A DNA stretch of 7,090 nt from an uncultured Prevotellaceae bacterium (lineage in GTDB: Bacteria > Bacteroidota > Bacteroidia > Bacteroidales > Muribaculaceae). The notes under the pieces were generated by a model. It was not told the DNA's origin, did not search any database, and was given only the letters and a program-made list of their open reading frames with translations. This document shows, one piece after another, positions 1 through 6,809 of this stretch. Both the position numbers and the translations under genes were made by a program. Each line of letters opens with the position of its first letter. Position 1 is the first letter of the stretch. The stretch is from the NCBI GenBank assembly GCA_900556245.1, contig USOC01000055.1, positions 1-7,090 of the forward strand, in the 5' to 3' direction.

Positions 1-273
1 ATTGGCGATGTCCACATTCAGACGGGCATTTTCCAAATCGACATTGGAATCAAGCGCAATCTGAATCAATGCCTGCAACTGAGGGTCGGTGAACATCGCG
101 TCCCACTTCACGTTGCCCAAAGCGGTCGAGTCAACGGCCTCTTTCTGAGCAGCCGCCACTTCTCCTGCAAGCCCCTCTTCGGGCATTTCGAATTTCTTAT
201 AGATGTGGCAGCCGGAGGTCGTCATGGCGATTGCCATGACGAGAGCTGCCGATATGATTTTGTTCATTTTCAT
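1..273 (-). CDS. RND efflux outer-membrane lipoprotein, OprM/TolC type (N-terminal part, runs off left edge)
   Basis: Only the first 91 codons are in the window; the frame is open to the left edge. The translation begins MKMNKIISAALVMAIAM and has a lipobox-like TSGC with the lipidated cysteine at residue 22, so this is a lipoprotein signal peptide. The following stretch (about residues 54-91: VKWDAMFTDPQLQALIQIAL, then DSNVDLENARLNVDIAN) is the classic start of the outer-membrane efflux (NodT/OprM) family, where a W-x-x-x-F-x-D-P-x-L motif precedes the first long helix. The family forms the trimeric outer-membrane channel that receives substrate from an RND pump and adaptor. It begins 12 bp after the pump stop codon and is the third gene of the operon. 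I chose the ATG at 273; a second in-frame ATG two codons later (ending at 267) is equally possible, and neither has a Shine-Dalgarno. The family assignment is firm; the length and integrity of the rest are unknown. Confidence 0.9.
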   Translation of the reverse strand, partial: MKMNKIISAALVMAIAMTTSGCHIYKKFEMPEEGLAGEVAAAQKEAVDSTALGNVKWDAMFTDPQLQALIQIALDSNVDLENARLNVDIAN

Positions 274-285
274 TGACTGACTTAA

Positions 286-3200
286 TTATTTGCGTGAATA
301 TTGCTCAATCTGGTCGTCGATTTCAGTATTGTCCGTATCCTTCCACTGCATCGGAGAGAATTTCTCCTGCAATTTCTGGAACGCCACGAACAATGCCGGC
401 ACGATAAGCACCTGGAGAATCATACCAATCAACATACCGCCTACCGCTCCCGTACCCAAAGAGCTGTTTCCGTTTGCACCGACACCGGCTGCAAACATCA
501 ACGGGAGCAGACCGATAATCAAAGCGAACGAGGTCATCAAAATCGGGCGCAGACGTGCAGCGGCTCCGGCCACAGCAGATCCTACGATACTCATTCCGGT
601 CTTGCGACGGTCGAGCGCAAACTCTACAATCAGGATAGCGTTCTTTGCCAACAGACCAATCAACATAATCAATCCAATCTGCAAATAGATATTATTGTCA
701 ATTCCGAAAATCTTGGCAAAGACGAACGAACCCATCAGTCCGAACGGTATCGAAAGGATTACCGCCAACGGAAGGATATAGCTTTCATACTGTGCGTAAA
801 GCAACAGGTAGACAAACAACAGACAGAGTCCGAAGACAACGGCGGTGGAAGAAGCCGACGTCTCCTGCTCCTCACGGGTCATTCCGGAAAATTCGTAGCC
901 GTAACCCTGAGGCAGCGTCTCTGCGGCGACCTCCTGGATTGCACGGATAGCATCACCGTTGCTGAAGCCGGGTTTAGGCGTACCATTGACTGAAATCGCG
1001 GTATACATGTTGAAACGGGAGATAATGTCCGGCCCGTATACGCGGCGCAACGACAGGAAGTTGGAAATCGGAGCCATTTCGCTGCCAACGCGCACTTTCA
1101 CCTGATTAAGTGTCTCAGGCGACACACGGGCAGACGGCTCTGCCTGCATCATCACACGATACAGCTTTCCGAAACGGTTGAAGTTGGACACATACATACC
1201 GCCATAATAACCCTGCATCGTAGAGAGCACTGTGCTCGGACTAATCCCGGCCTGCTTACATTTGGCCACATCTACGTCCACCATATACTGCGGGAACGAC
1301 GGGTCAAAGGTTGAATAAGCCTGCTGGATTTCCGGACGCTGGTTCAACTTGGCAATGAAGCCCTGATAAATCTGGAAGAACTTGTTGATGTCGCCACCGG
1401 TCTTGTCCTGCAGCTGGAACTCGAAACCACTGGTCACGGAGTAACCGGCAATCATAGGCGGTTGGAAAATCATCACCATACCGTCTTTCACCTTCTGGCT
1501 TGTCATGCCGTAAAGCTGGCGAAGCACCTGATCCGCACTCTCGCCTTCTCCTCGCTGGGCCCAATCCTTCAATTTGATAATAAACGTTCCGTAAGTGTTA
1601 CCCTGACCTGCAATAAAGCTGTAGCCCAAAATCTGCGTACGAGCCTCGATTGCCGGAATCTGAGCCATAATCTGGTCAATTTCGTCAAGCGTTTTTTCTG
1701 TCTTCTCGAACGAAGTGGCAGGAGGCATGTTCACCATACAGAAGAGCACACCGGTATCCTCAGTCGGCACAAGAGCCGTAGAAGTCGACATCATCAGCAT
1801 CACAAGTCCGACAATGCTTGCTCCGACAATACCGAACGAAGTCACCTTGTGGTTGATGAAAAATCTCGTATAGCCTTTGTAGTGCTCAAGCACTTTATCA
1901 TAATAATGGTTGAATCCTGCATGGAAACGCTTCACGATGTTGCGACGCTTTTTCGGGTCGTGCTCTGTGTGTGGACGAAGGAACACCGCACAAAGAGCCG
2001 GAGACAGCGTCAAGGCGTTAAGGGCGGAAAGACCGATTGCGATAGCCATCGTCAAACCGAACTGCTGGTAGAACACGCCCGACGTTCCCGGCATAAACGA
2101 CACCGGAACGAACACGAGCATCATGACCAGCGTAATCGACACAATGGCACCGCCGATTTCACGCATAGCGTCGATGGCGGCAAGACGCGCCGAGGTATAA
2201 CCCTCGTCGAGCTTGGCGTGGACCGCCTCGACGACCACAATCGCATCGTCGACCACAATCGCAATGGCAAGCACCAATGCCGACAGCGTCAGCAAGTTGA
2301 TGGAGAAACCAATCAGATAAAGTCCGAAGAATGTACCAATCAACGCCACCGGGATGGCAATTGCCGGAATAATCGTCGAACGAAGGTCCTGCAAGAAAAT
2401 ATAAACTACCAGGAACACCAGGATAAACGCTTCAATAAGCGTCTTGATAACTTCTTCGATTGAAGCGAAAAGGAAGTCGTTGGTGTTCATCGATACGTTG
2501 AATTCCAATCCCTTCGGCAAATCCTGCTTGGCCTTCTCGATTTCGGCAAGCACGCCCTCGATTACCTGCGTAGCATTGGAGCCTGCGGTCTGGAAGACAA
2601 TCGCCGAAGTAGCGGGATGACCATTGGTCTTATTCTTGAATCCATAACTTACACGTCCAAGTTCCATTTCAGCGACATCCTTCAAATAGAGCACATCGCC
2701 TTCACCGTTGGCACGGACAATGATGTTGTCGAACTCCTCCGGAGTAATCAGACGGCCTTTATAGCGCATTACGTATTGGAAGGTCTGGTTGCCGTTCTCA
2801 CCGAACTGCCCCGGAGCGGCCTGTATGTTCTGTTCTGCCAGTGCAGCTGTAATATCACTCGGCATCAGGTTATACTGCGCCATCACGTCCGGCTTCAGCC
2901 AGATACGCATCGAATAATCGGCGCCCATCACCATGGCATCACCCACACCCGACACACGCTGAATTTGCGGTATAACGTTAATTTTCATGTAGTTCTCAAT
3001 AAACTCCGTGTCGTAGTCATCGTTCGGAGAGAACAAAGAGAACACGATAAGCATGGATGTCTGACGCTTCTGCGTGATAACACCCACCTGATTTACCTCA
3101 GAAGGCAGCATACTCTGTGCCTTGGCCACGCGGTTCTGCACGTCGACAGCCGCCATATCGGGGTCGAAACCCTGCTCGAAATAAACGGTAATTGTTGCGC

Positions 3201-3462
3201 TACCGGTGTTGGTGGCCGACGAACGCATATAGGTCATACCCTGGGCTCCGTTGATTTGCTCCTCAATAGGAGCGATGACGGAATTAAGCACAGTCTGTGC
3301 GTCCGCTCCCGTATAAGTGGTCGACACCTGAATTGTCGGCGGCGCGATATCCGGATATTGCGTCACCGGAAGCCACAGCATACCTACGGCTCCCAAAATG
3401 ACGATAAAGATGGATATTACCGTCGACAGCACAGGTCTGTTAATAAAGTTATCTAATTTCAT
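286..3462 (-). CDS. RND multidrug efflux pump, inner-membrane permease (AcrB/MexB, HAE1 family)
   Basis: This 1058-residue protein is the full length expected for AcrB-type pumps, which use the proton gradient to move drugs, dyes or bile-salt-like compounds from periplasm and inner membrane into an outer-membrane channel. It opens with the diagnostic MKLDNFINRP and first membrane helix (about 10-30). The two-fold RND architecture is visible: periplasmic porter loop (about 31-335), helices 2-6 (about 338-490), helix 7 (about 538-558), second periplasmic loop (about 560-870), and helices 8-12 (about 871-1028). Proton-relay residues are intact: D405 and D406 in AIVVDDAIVVVEA, and K940 in LLAKNAILIVEFA, with R970 and T977 in the RLRPILMTS segment. 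The region around 613-634 (GYSFIAGQGN to LKDW) corresponds to the AcrB switch loop. It sits 29 bp after the adaptor gene and 12 bp before the channel gene. The start has no Shine-Dalgarno but matches the family N terminus exactly. Substrates cannot be inferred from sequence. Confidence 0.97.
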   Translation of the reverse strand: MKLDNFINRPVLSTVISIFIVILGAVGMLWLPVTQYPDIAPPTIQVSTTYTGADAQTVLNSVIAPIEEQINGAQGMTYMRSSATNTGSATITVYFEQGFDPDMAAVDVQNRVAKAQSMLPSEVNQVGVITQKRQTSMLIVFSLFSPNDDYDTEFIENYMKINVIPQIQRVSGVGDAMVMGADYSMRIWLKPDVMAQYNLMPSDITAALAEQNIQAAPGQFGENGNQTFQYVMRYKGRLITPEEFDNIIVRANGEGDVLYLKDVAEMELGRVSYGFKNKTNGHPATSAIVFQTAGSNATQVIEGVLAEIEKAKQDLPKGLEFNVSMNTNDFLFASIEEVIKTLIEAFILVFLVVYIFLQDLRSTIIPAIAIPVALIGTFFGLYLIGFSINLLTLSALVLAIAIVVDDAIVVVEAVHAKLDEGYTSARLAAIDAMREIGGAIVSITLVMMLVFVPVSFMPGTSGVFYQQFGLTMAIAIGLSALNALTLSPALCAVFLRPHTEHDPKKRRNIVKRFHAGFNHYYDKVLEHYKGYTRFFINHKVTSFGIVGASIVGLVMLMMSTSTALVPTEDTGVLFCMVNMPPATSFEKTEKTLDEIDQIMAQIPAIEARTQILGYSFIAGQGNTYGTFIIKLKDWAQRGEGESADQVLRQLYGMTSQKVKDGMVMIFQPPMIAGYSVTSGFEFQLQDKTGGDINKFFQIYQGFIAKLNQRPEIQQAYSTFDPSFPQYMVDVDVAKCKQAGISPSTVLSTMQGYYGGMYVSNFNRFGKLYRVMMQAEPSARVSPETLNQVKVRVGSEMAPISNFLSLRRVYGPDIISRFNMYTAISVNGTPKPGFSNGDAIRAIQEVAAETLPQGYGYEFSGMTREEQETSASSTAVVFGLCLLFVYLLLYAQYESYILPLAVILSIPFGLMGSFVFAKIFGIDNNIYLQIGLIMLIGLLAKNAILIVEFALDRRKTGMSIVGSAVAGAAARLRPILMTSFALIIGLLPLMFAAGVGANGNSSLGTGAVGGMLIGMILQVLIVPALFVAFQKLQEKFSPMQWKDTDNTEIDDQIEQYSRK

Positions 3463-3491
3463 CGTTTTTCAATTTCTGATTCTACGTTTTT

Positions 3492-4670
3492 CTATTTCTT
3501 CTGCTCGGCTGCCTGCTGACGACTTGCAGCATCTACCGGAGAAATCACACTGCCGTCACGCACAGAGACGCCAACGCCTTCCACAACAATACGGTCGCCG
3601 TCGGTCAAGCCGGAAGTGACAACATAGTTCTTTCCGTCGTTGTTGGCAAGAATTTCTATCGCACGCGATTCCACCTTATTGTCTTTGCCTACCACATAAG
3701 CATATTTTCGGTCTTGAATCTCAGTTGTCGCATTCTGCGGAATCAGAATGACCCCATCGTAGTGTTGCGGTATAATCACCGAACCGGTCGAACCGCTTCG
3801 GAGCATACCGTTCTGGTTCGGGAATTGAACGCGCACCGTCGCCGAACCGGTCGTATTGTCAAGAAGGCCTGTCATCGTCGAGAACTTGCCTTTTGCGGCA
3901 TAGACGCTTCCGTCTGAAAGACGAAGATTGACCTCCGGAAACTCGGACAAGGCGGCGGAAAGCGAAACGGAACCGCTTTGCGTCATCTCAAGCACCTGCT
4001 TTTCGTTGAAGGAAATGTAGGCATAGACATCTGCAATGTCGGAAACAGTCGTCAGAGGCTGCGGCGACGAAGGCCTGGCCAACGAGCCCACACGGCTTGG
4101 AATAGAGCCGACATAACCGGCCGAAGGTGCTTTGACAACGGTGTACGACAAATTTTTCTGTGCCGTCACCAATGCGGCCTGCGCCTGTGCCAACCCGGCT
4201 TTTGCTGATGCCAAGTCATTTTGCGCCAACTGATTTTCATATTCGCTGATGACGTTTTTCTCATACAGTTTTTTCTTGTTGTTGGCTGTAATCTGACAAC
4301 TGTTGACTGCCTCCTGAGCAACTGCCACGCTCGCTTTAGCCTGACGAACGGCCGCTTCAAACTGCACCTGGTCGATTACAAAAAGTGTCTGGCCGGCTGA
4401 TACCTGCTGACCCTCATCCACACAAACCTGCGTAATAAACCCCGACACTTGCGGACGGATAGCCACATCACGCTTTCCCTTGATGGTTGCCGGATAGGCA
4501 GTCTCCAAATCCACACTTGTCTTCTTCACCGTCATGACGGCAATGGAAGGTGCGGCTTGCTGCTGTCCTTGACCCTGCTCTTTTGTTCCGCATGAAGTCA
4601 CGGCAATTCCAAAAACCATAGCCGACAAAGCCACCTGCTTCGTCAGGCCAACCATCGTTTTTTTCTCCAT
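3492..4670 (-). CDS. RND efflux periplasmic adaptor (membrane fusion) lipoprotein, AcrA/MexA type
   Basis: This 392-residue protein joins the inner-membrane pump to the outer-membrane channel. The N terminus is a lipoprotein signal with a VTSC lipobox; cysteine 27 would be lipidated. A short Gln-rich linker follows (about 31-40). The domain order is that of the family: split lipoyl (barrel-sandwich) halves at about 65-104 (with RPQVSGFI and VDEGQQVSAGQTLFVID) and 176-212 (VKAPSAGYVGSI and VGSLA); between them an alpha-helical hairpin at about 105-175, rich in Ala, Gln and Lys; then a beta-barrel domain (about 213-300, including FPNQNGMLRSGSTGSV); and a membrane-proximal domain (about 305-380) ending in DGDRIVVEGVGVSVRDGSVI. 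It is the first gene of the operon. The start at 4670 gives a complete lipoprotein signal; an internal ATG at codon 6 would also leave a workable signal. The leader is AT-rich without a Shine-Dalgarno. Stop codon is TAG. Confidence 0.96.
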   Translation of the reverse strand: MEKKTMVGLTKQVALSAMVFGIAVTSCGTKEQGQGQQQAAPSIAVMTVKKTSVDLETAYPATIKGKRDVAIRPQVSGFITQVCVDEGQQVSAGQTLFVIDQVQFEAAVRQAKASVAVAQEAVNSCQITANNKKKLYEKNVISEYENQLAQNDLASAKAGLAQAQAALVTAQKNLSYTVVKAPSAGYVGSIPSRVGSLARPSSPQPLTTVSDIADVYAYISFNEKQVLEMTQSGSVSLSAALSEFPEVNLRLSDGSVYAAKGKFSTMTGLLDNTTGSATVRVQFPNQNGMLRSGSTGSVIIPQHYDGVILIPQNATTEIQDRKYAYVVGKDNKVESRAIEILANNDGKNYVVTSGLTDGDRIVVEGVGVSVRDGSVISPVDAASRQQAAEQKK

Positions 4671-4743
4671 AAAAATTCTACAATCTTTTGATTTTCTATT
4701 TTTTAATTCTTTTTGTTTTCTATAGTAGCCTTTTATTCAAGCA

Positions 4744-4751
4744 CAAAATTA
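4744..4751 (-). promoter_or_regulatory. Candidate Bacteroides-type -7 box for the efflux operon
   Basis: Read on the minus strand the bases are TAATTTTG, a full match to the Bacteroides -7 consensus TAnnTTTG. Transcription would start near 4737, giving a leader of about 65 nt before the adaptor ATG. With 19-bp spacing, the -33 position (4771-4774, minus strand TAAG) fits the TTTG consensus poorly. That position lies in the palindrome at 4772-4789, so the promoter may be weak or dependent on a bound regulator. This is pattern matching only; the start site is not known. Confidence 0.45.
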
Positions 4752-4771
4752 CAGACAATCAGCAGCTCGAC

Positions 4772-4789
4772 TTATGATAAATATCATAA
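4772..4789. promoter_or_regulatory. Perfect 18-bp palindrome, candidate operator for the efflux operon
   Basis: TTATGATA, two bases (AA), then TATCATAA form perfect 8-bp inverted arms. The core TGAT-N4-ATCA has the same half-site spacing as FNR/CRP-family boxes (TTGAT-N4-ATCAA), differing only at the outer bases. The site overlaps the -33 position of the candidate leftward promoter, where either a repressor or a class-II-type activator could act. The protein that binds it is not identified, and AT-rich palindromes of this size can arise by chance, so the operator call is inference. Confidence 0.45.
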
Positions 4790-4807
4790 ATATTCCAATG
4801 CGAGTGC

Positions 4808-4844
4808 AAAAGATGTTAAAGAACATATTTAATTAACATCTTTT
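4808..4844. repeat. Perfect 12-bp inverted repeat with 13-nt spacer
   Basis: The left arm AAAAGATGTTAA (4808-4819) is exactly complementary in reverse to the right arm TTAACATCTTTT (4833-4844). A smaller perfect inverted pair, ATGTT (4813-4817) and AACAT (4822-4826) with 4 nt between, is nested in it, so three copies of the AACAT box occur within 27 bp. It lies about 70-105 bp upstream of the predicted efflux transcription start, between divergent genes, where a terminator is not expected; the stem is also poor in G and C. A regulator-binding region is the likelier reading. Confidence 0.55.
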
Positions 4845-5033
4845 CGCCGATAACACTCCGGTTTTGTCCTATTTGTCCACACCGCCTCGTGCTTTCACTC
4901 TGCTTTATAACAAATTATGTCTGCATTTGTTTGACTGCATCCTCCAAAACCGGCCGCCAGAAGGAATTTCCTCTGCCGTTTCGGCTTCTTCAAAGAATAC
5001 GTCACAAAGTCTTTTGAAAAATTCAAAAAATCA

Positions 5034-5065
5034 TTTCTCCATACGCCGCAATCTTTATAAATTTG
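5034..5065 (+). promoter_or_regulatory. Candidate Bacteroides-type promoter for the DUF5684-type gene
   Basis: TAAATTTG at 5058-5065 fully matches the Bacteroides -7 consensus TAnnTTTG. TTTC at 5034-5037, 20 bp upstream, matches the -33 box TTTG in three of four positions at the expected spacing. Transcription would begin near 5072, leaving a leader of roughly 30 nt. That leader has no Shine-Dalgarno and is AT-rich, as is usual in this phylum. Confidence 0.55.
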
Positions 5066-5100
5066 TGCCATATAACAATTAACCTATTTACTTTGACTCT

Positions 5101-5469
5101 ATGGGATTTTTAATTTTCTTATTGGTGATGCTTGGATTGGGAGTAATCGGCATCACAATCGCATCAATGTGGATTCTGTTTAACAAGGCCGGGCAACCCG
5201 GTTGGGCTGCAATCGTGCCGGTCTACAACTTGATTGTATGGTTGAAAGTGTGCCGCAAACCGATATGGTGGCTTGTCTTCCTCTTGATTCCGTATGTAAA
5301 CATAGTGTTTAATATCATCCTGCAAGTACGCACGGCAATTGTATTCGGGAAAAGCGGCGGATTTGCTGTCGGAATGGCGCTCGTTCCTTTCGTCTTCTTC
5401 CCTATCTTGGCGTTCGGCAATGCAAAATATGTCCAAGAAGAAGAGACTCCGATAGTAGTGGAAATCTAA
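5101..5469 (+). CDS. Small integral membrane protein, DUF5684-type, function unknown
   Basis: This 122-residue protein is almost entirely hydrophobic, with membrane segments at about 3-27, 34-49, 55-78 and 86-105 and a short acidic tail (EEETPIVVEI). The pattern AGQPGWAAIVPVYN, then WWLVFLLIPYVNIVF, then FGKSGGFAVGMALVPFVFFPILAFGNAKY is what I recognise as the DUF5684 family, common in Bacteroidetes and Firmicutes and sometimes found near or fused to signal peptidase genes. No catalytic residues are evident and no biochemical role is known to me. It is transcribed alone: its own candidate promoter lies just upstream and a strong terminator just downstream. It is divergent from the efflux operon, which alone is not evidence of shared function. 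The start at 5101 is the first ATG and gives the usual hydrophobic N terminus. Family assignment is from memory of the motif pattern; the gene itself is well supported. Confidence 0.85.
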   Translation: MGFLIFLLVMLGLGVIGITIASMWILFNKAGQPGWAAIVPVYNLIVWLKVCRKPIWWLVFLLIPYVNIVFNIILQVRTAIVFGKSGGFAVGMALVPFVFFPILAFGNAKYVQEEETPIVVEI

Positions 5470-5492
5470 CAGGAATCCACATACAGGAAACA

Positions 5493-5534
5493 CAGTCCCC
5501 GACATTCGATAACGAATGTCGGGGACTGCTTTTT
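5493..5534 (+). terminator. Strong intrinsic terminator after the DUF5684-type gene
   Basis: A perfect 16-bp stem (5493-5508 with 5513-5528, including CCCC paired to GGGG) closes on a 4-nt ATAA loop and is followed by a five-T tract at 5530-5534. It begins 23 bp after the stop codon. The convergent ABC permease gene ends at 5550, so the same hairpin would also form in its transcript, but on that strand only a short T run (GTTT) follows, so termination leftward is probably weaker. Confidence 0.92.
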
Positions 5535-5549
5535 ATAGATTTATTCCGC

Positions 5550-6809
5550 CTAATAGCGGAGCCACTTGAGCATTTCCTTGAATGACGGCTTCTTGCCATA
5601 CATCAGAATGCCGACACGGTAGATTTTTGCAGAGAGCAACATGACTGCCGCAGCCGACAGATACAGCAGGCCGACAGAAAGAATTTCCTGCCAGACCGGC
5701 AATCCGAACGGGATACGCACCATCATGACAATCGGCGACGTGAACGGGATGAACGAACACCAGAAAGCAAGCGGGCCATCAGGGTTCATTGCACTATAGA
5801 AGCCGGCATAGAAAGCAAACATCATCAGGACAAGCACCGGCAACATAAACTGCTGCGAATCCTGCATATCGTTGACAGCCGCACCGCTGGCCGAAAGAAT
5901 TGACGCATAAAGCAGGTAACCGCCAATGAAATAGAGTACGAAGAGCACACAAATTTCGAAAATCGGCAGGGAAGCCACCACCTCCAGCAACGCAGAAGCG
6001 GCAACACCGGTGCTGTCATCAGCCACAGGGATATCGGCGATACAGGATGCGACCATCAGAATTACGCCGAGCAAAAGCCCCCAAATGAGCATCTGAAGAA
6101 GCCCGACAAATCCGACACCGACAATCTTCCCAATCAACAGCTGCACCGGCTTGACGCTCGACACCATCACCTCAACGATGCGGTTGACTTTCTCCTCAAT
6201 AATGCTCTGCATGACGGTAGCGCCATAGGTCATCACAAAGAAATAGATGAGGAATGTCAGCAACATGCCGATACCGCTGAGTATCTCCGCCATCGATTCG
6301 CGCTCGCCGTCGTCCGTCCAGCGGACAGCCTGCACCTCGACGGGAGTTTCGACATCGTCGATAATCCTGTCAAGTTCGGGAATGCGATAACGCTCCAGTT
6401 TTTCGCGGCGGACTTCTCCAGTCAGAACTTCGTCGACATAGTCGCGCAAATCCATCGGCACTTCGTCGCGGGAATAAATGACGGCGGAACCGGGACGATC
6501 GACCAAATTGTCGGTAATCTGCAGCACCGCCGCAGTTTCCGTAGAATCGGAACGCAACGCGCCTGTCATTTTCTCCGTCGGGACAAAGAGGTATTTTTCA
6601 TTGCTCTCGAATGCCTCCACATAGCGTCCGGTAGAGTCGATGACCGCCACCGTCTTGCGCTCGTCACTATCAAGCATGGAAAGGAACAGTGGGAGCAGTA
6701 CCAACGCCGCCATCAGAAACGGCATCAGGACGGTCATGATGATAAACGACCGCTTTTTCACGCGAACGGCAAACTCTCGTTGTGCCACAATCCAAGTCTT
6801 ACTGCCCAT
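5550..6809 (-). CDS. ABC-2 type exporter permease, NatB-like
   Basis: This 419-residue protein is the membrane subunit of a type-2 ABC exporter. The N terminus (MGSKTWIVAQREFAVRVKKR, then a hydrophobic helix at about 21-45) is typical of the NatB/COG1668 group. A large extracytoplasmic domain follows at about 46-175, then five membrane helices at about 178-200, 226-257, 280-308, 319-340 and 375-396. The segment EEKVNRIVEVMVSSVKPVQ (205-223) is the conserved cytoplasmic coupling region of the family. Its ATPase partner is directly upstream and overlaps it by 11 bp. The start at 6809 is supported by a strong Shine-Dalgarno (GGAGG, 6816-6820). The family includes sodium exporters and exporters of lipids, peptides or drugs; nothing here identifies the substrate. 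No second permease gene follows, so the active form may be a homodimer. Confidence 0.92.
   Translation of the reverse strand: MGSKTWIVAQREFAVRVKKRSFIIMTVLMPFLMAALVLLPLFLSMLDSDERKTVAVIDSTGRYVEAFESNEKYLFVPTEKMTGALRSDSTETAAVLQITDNLVDRPGSAVIYSRDEVPMDLRDYVDEVLTGEVRREKLERYRIPELDRIIDDVETPVEVQAVRWTDDGERESMAEILSGIGMLLTFLIYFFVMTYGATVMQSIIEEKVNRIVEVMVSSVKPVQLLIGKIVGVGFVGLLQMLIWGLLLGVILMVASCIADIPVADDSTGVAASALLEVVASLPIFEICVLFVLYFIGGYLLYASILSASGAAVNDMQDSQQFMLPVLVLMMFAFYAGFYSAMNPDGPLAFWCSFIPFTSPIVMMVRIPFGLPVWQEILSVGLLYLSAAAVMLLSAKIYRVGILMYGKKPSFKEMLKWLRY

Larger units (their letters stand above)
4671..5100. other. Divergent intergenic region between efflux operon and DUF5684-type gene
   Basis: These 430 bp separate two divergently transcribed genes and contain no convincing gene. 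The left part (4671-4844) is very AT-rich and holds a candidate promoter for the efflux operon plus two perfect inverted repeats. The right end (5034-5100) holds a candidate promoter for the rightward gene. The stretch from about 4845 to 5033 has no feature I can name, apart from one 9-bp inverted match (4858-4866 with 4945-4953), which is weak enough to be chance. Confidence 0.8.

Noticed and set aside
301..993. Long plus-strand open frames opposite the pump gene (also 1462-2463 and 2617-3456)
   Set aside because: They are rich in His, Arg, Gln and Thr with no family features, as expected for antisense shadows of a conserved RND gene whose minus-strand frame is certain.
1304..1564. An 86-codon minus-strand frame inside the pump gene
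   Set aside because: It is a different frame of the same strand within intact, family-matching pump sequence.
4808..4844. The 12-bp inverted repeat as an intrinsic terminator
   Set aside because: It lies upstream of both divergent genes, the stem has few G-C pairs, and the T run is part of the stem instead of following it.
4858..4953. 9-bp inverted match CCGGTTTTG (4858-4866) and CAAAACCGG (4945-4953), as a possible structured RNA
   Set aside because: The arms are 78 nt apart and a 9-bp pair is expected by chance fairly often in a region of this size; no further helices support it.
4864..5082. A 72-codon open frame on the plus strand in the intergenic region
   Set aside because: It starts with TTG, has no ribosome site, resembles no family I know, has an unremarkable composition, and runs through the predicted promoter of the next gene.
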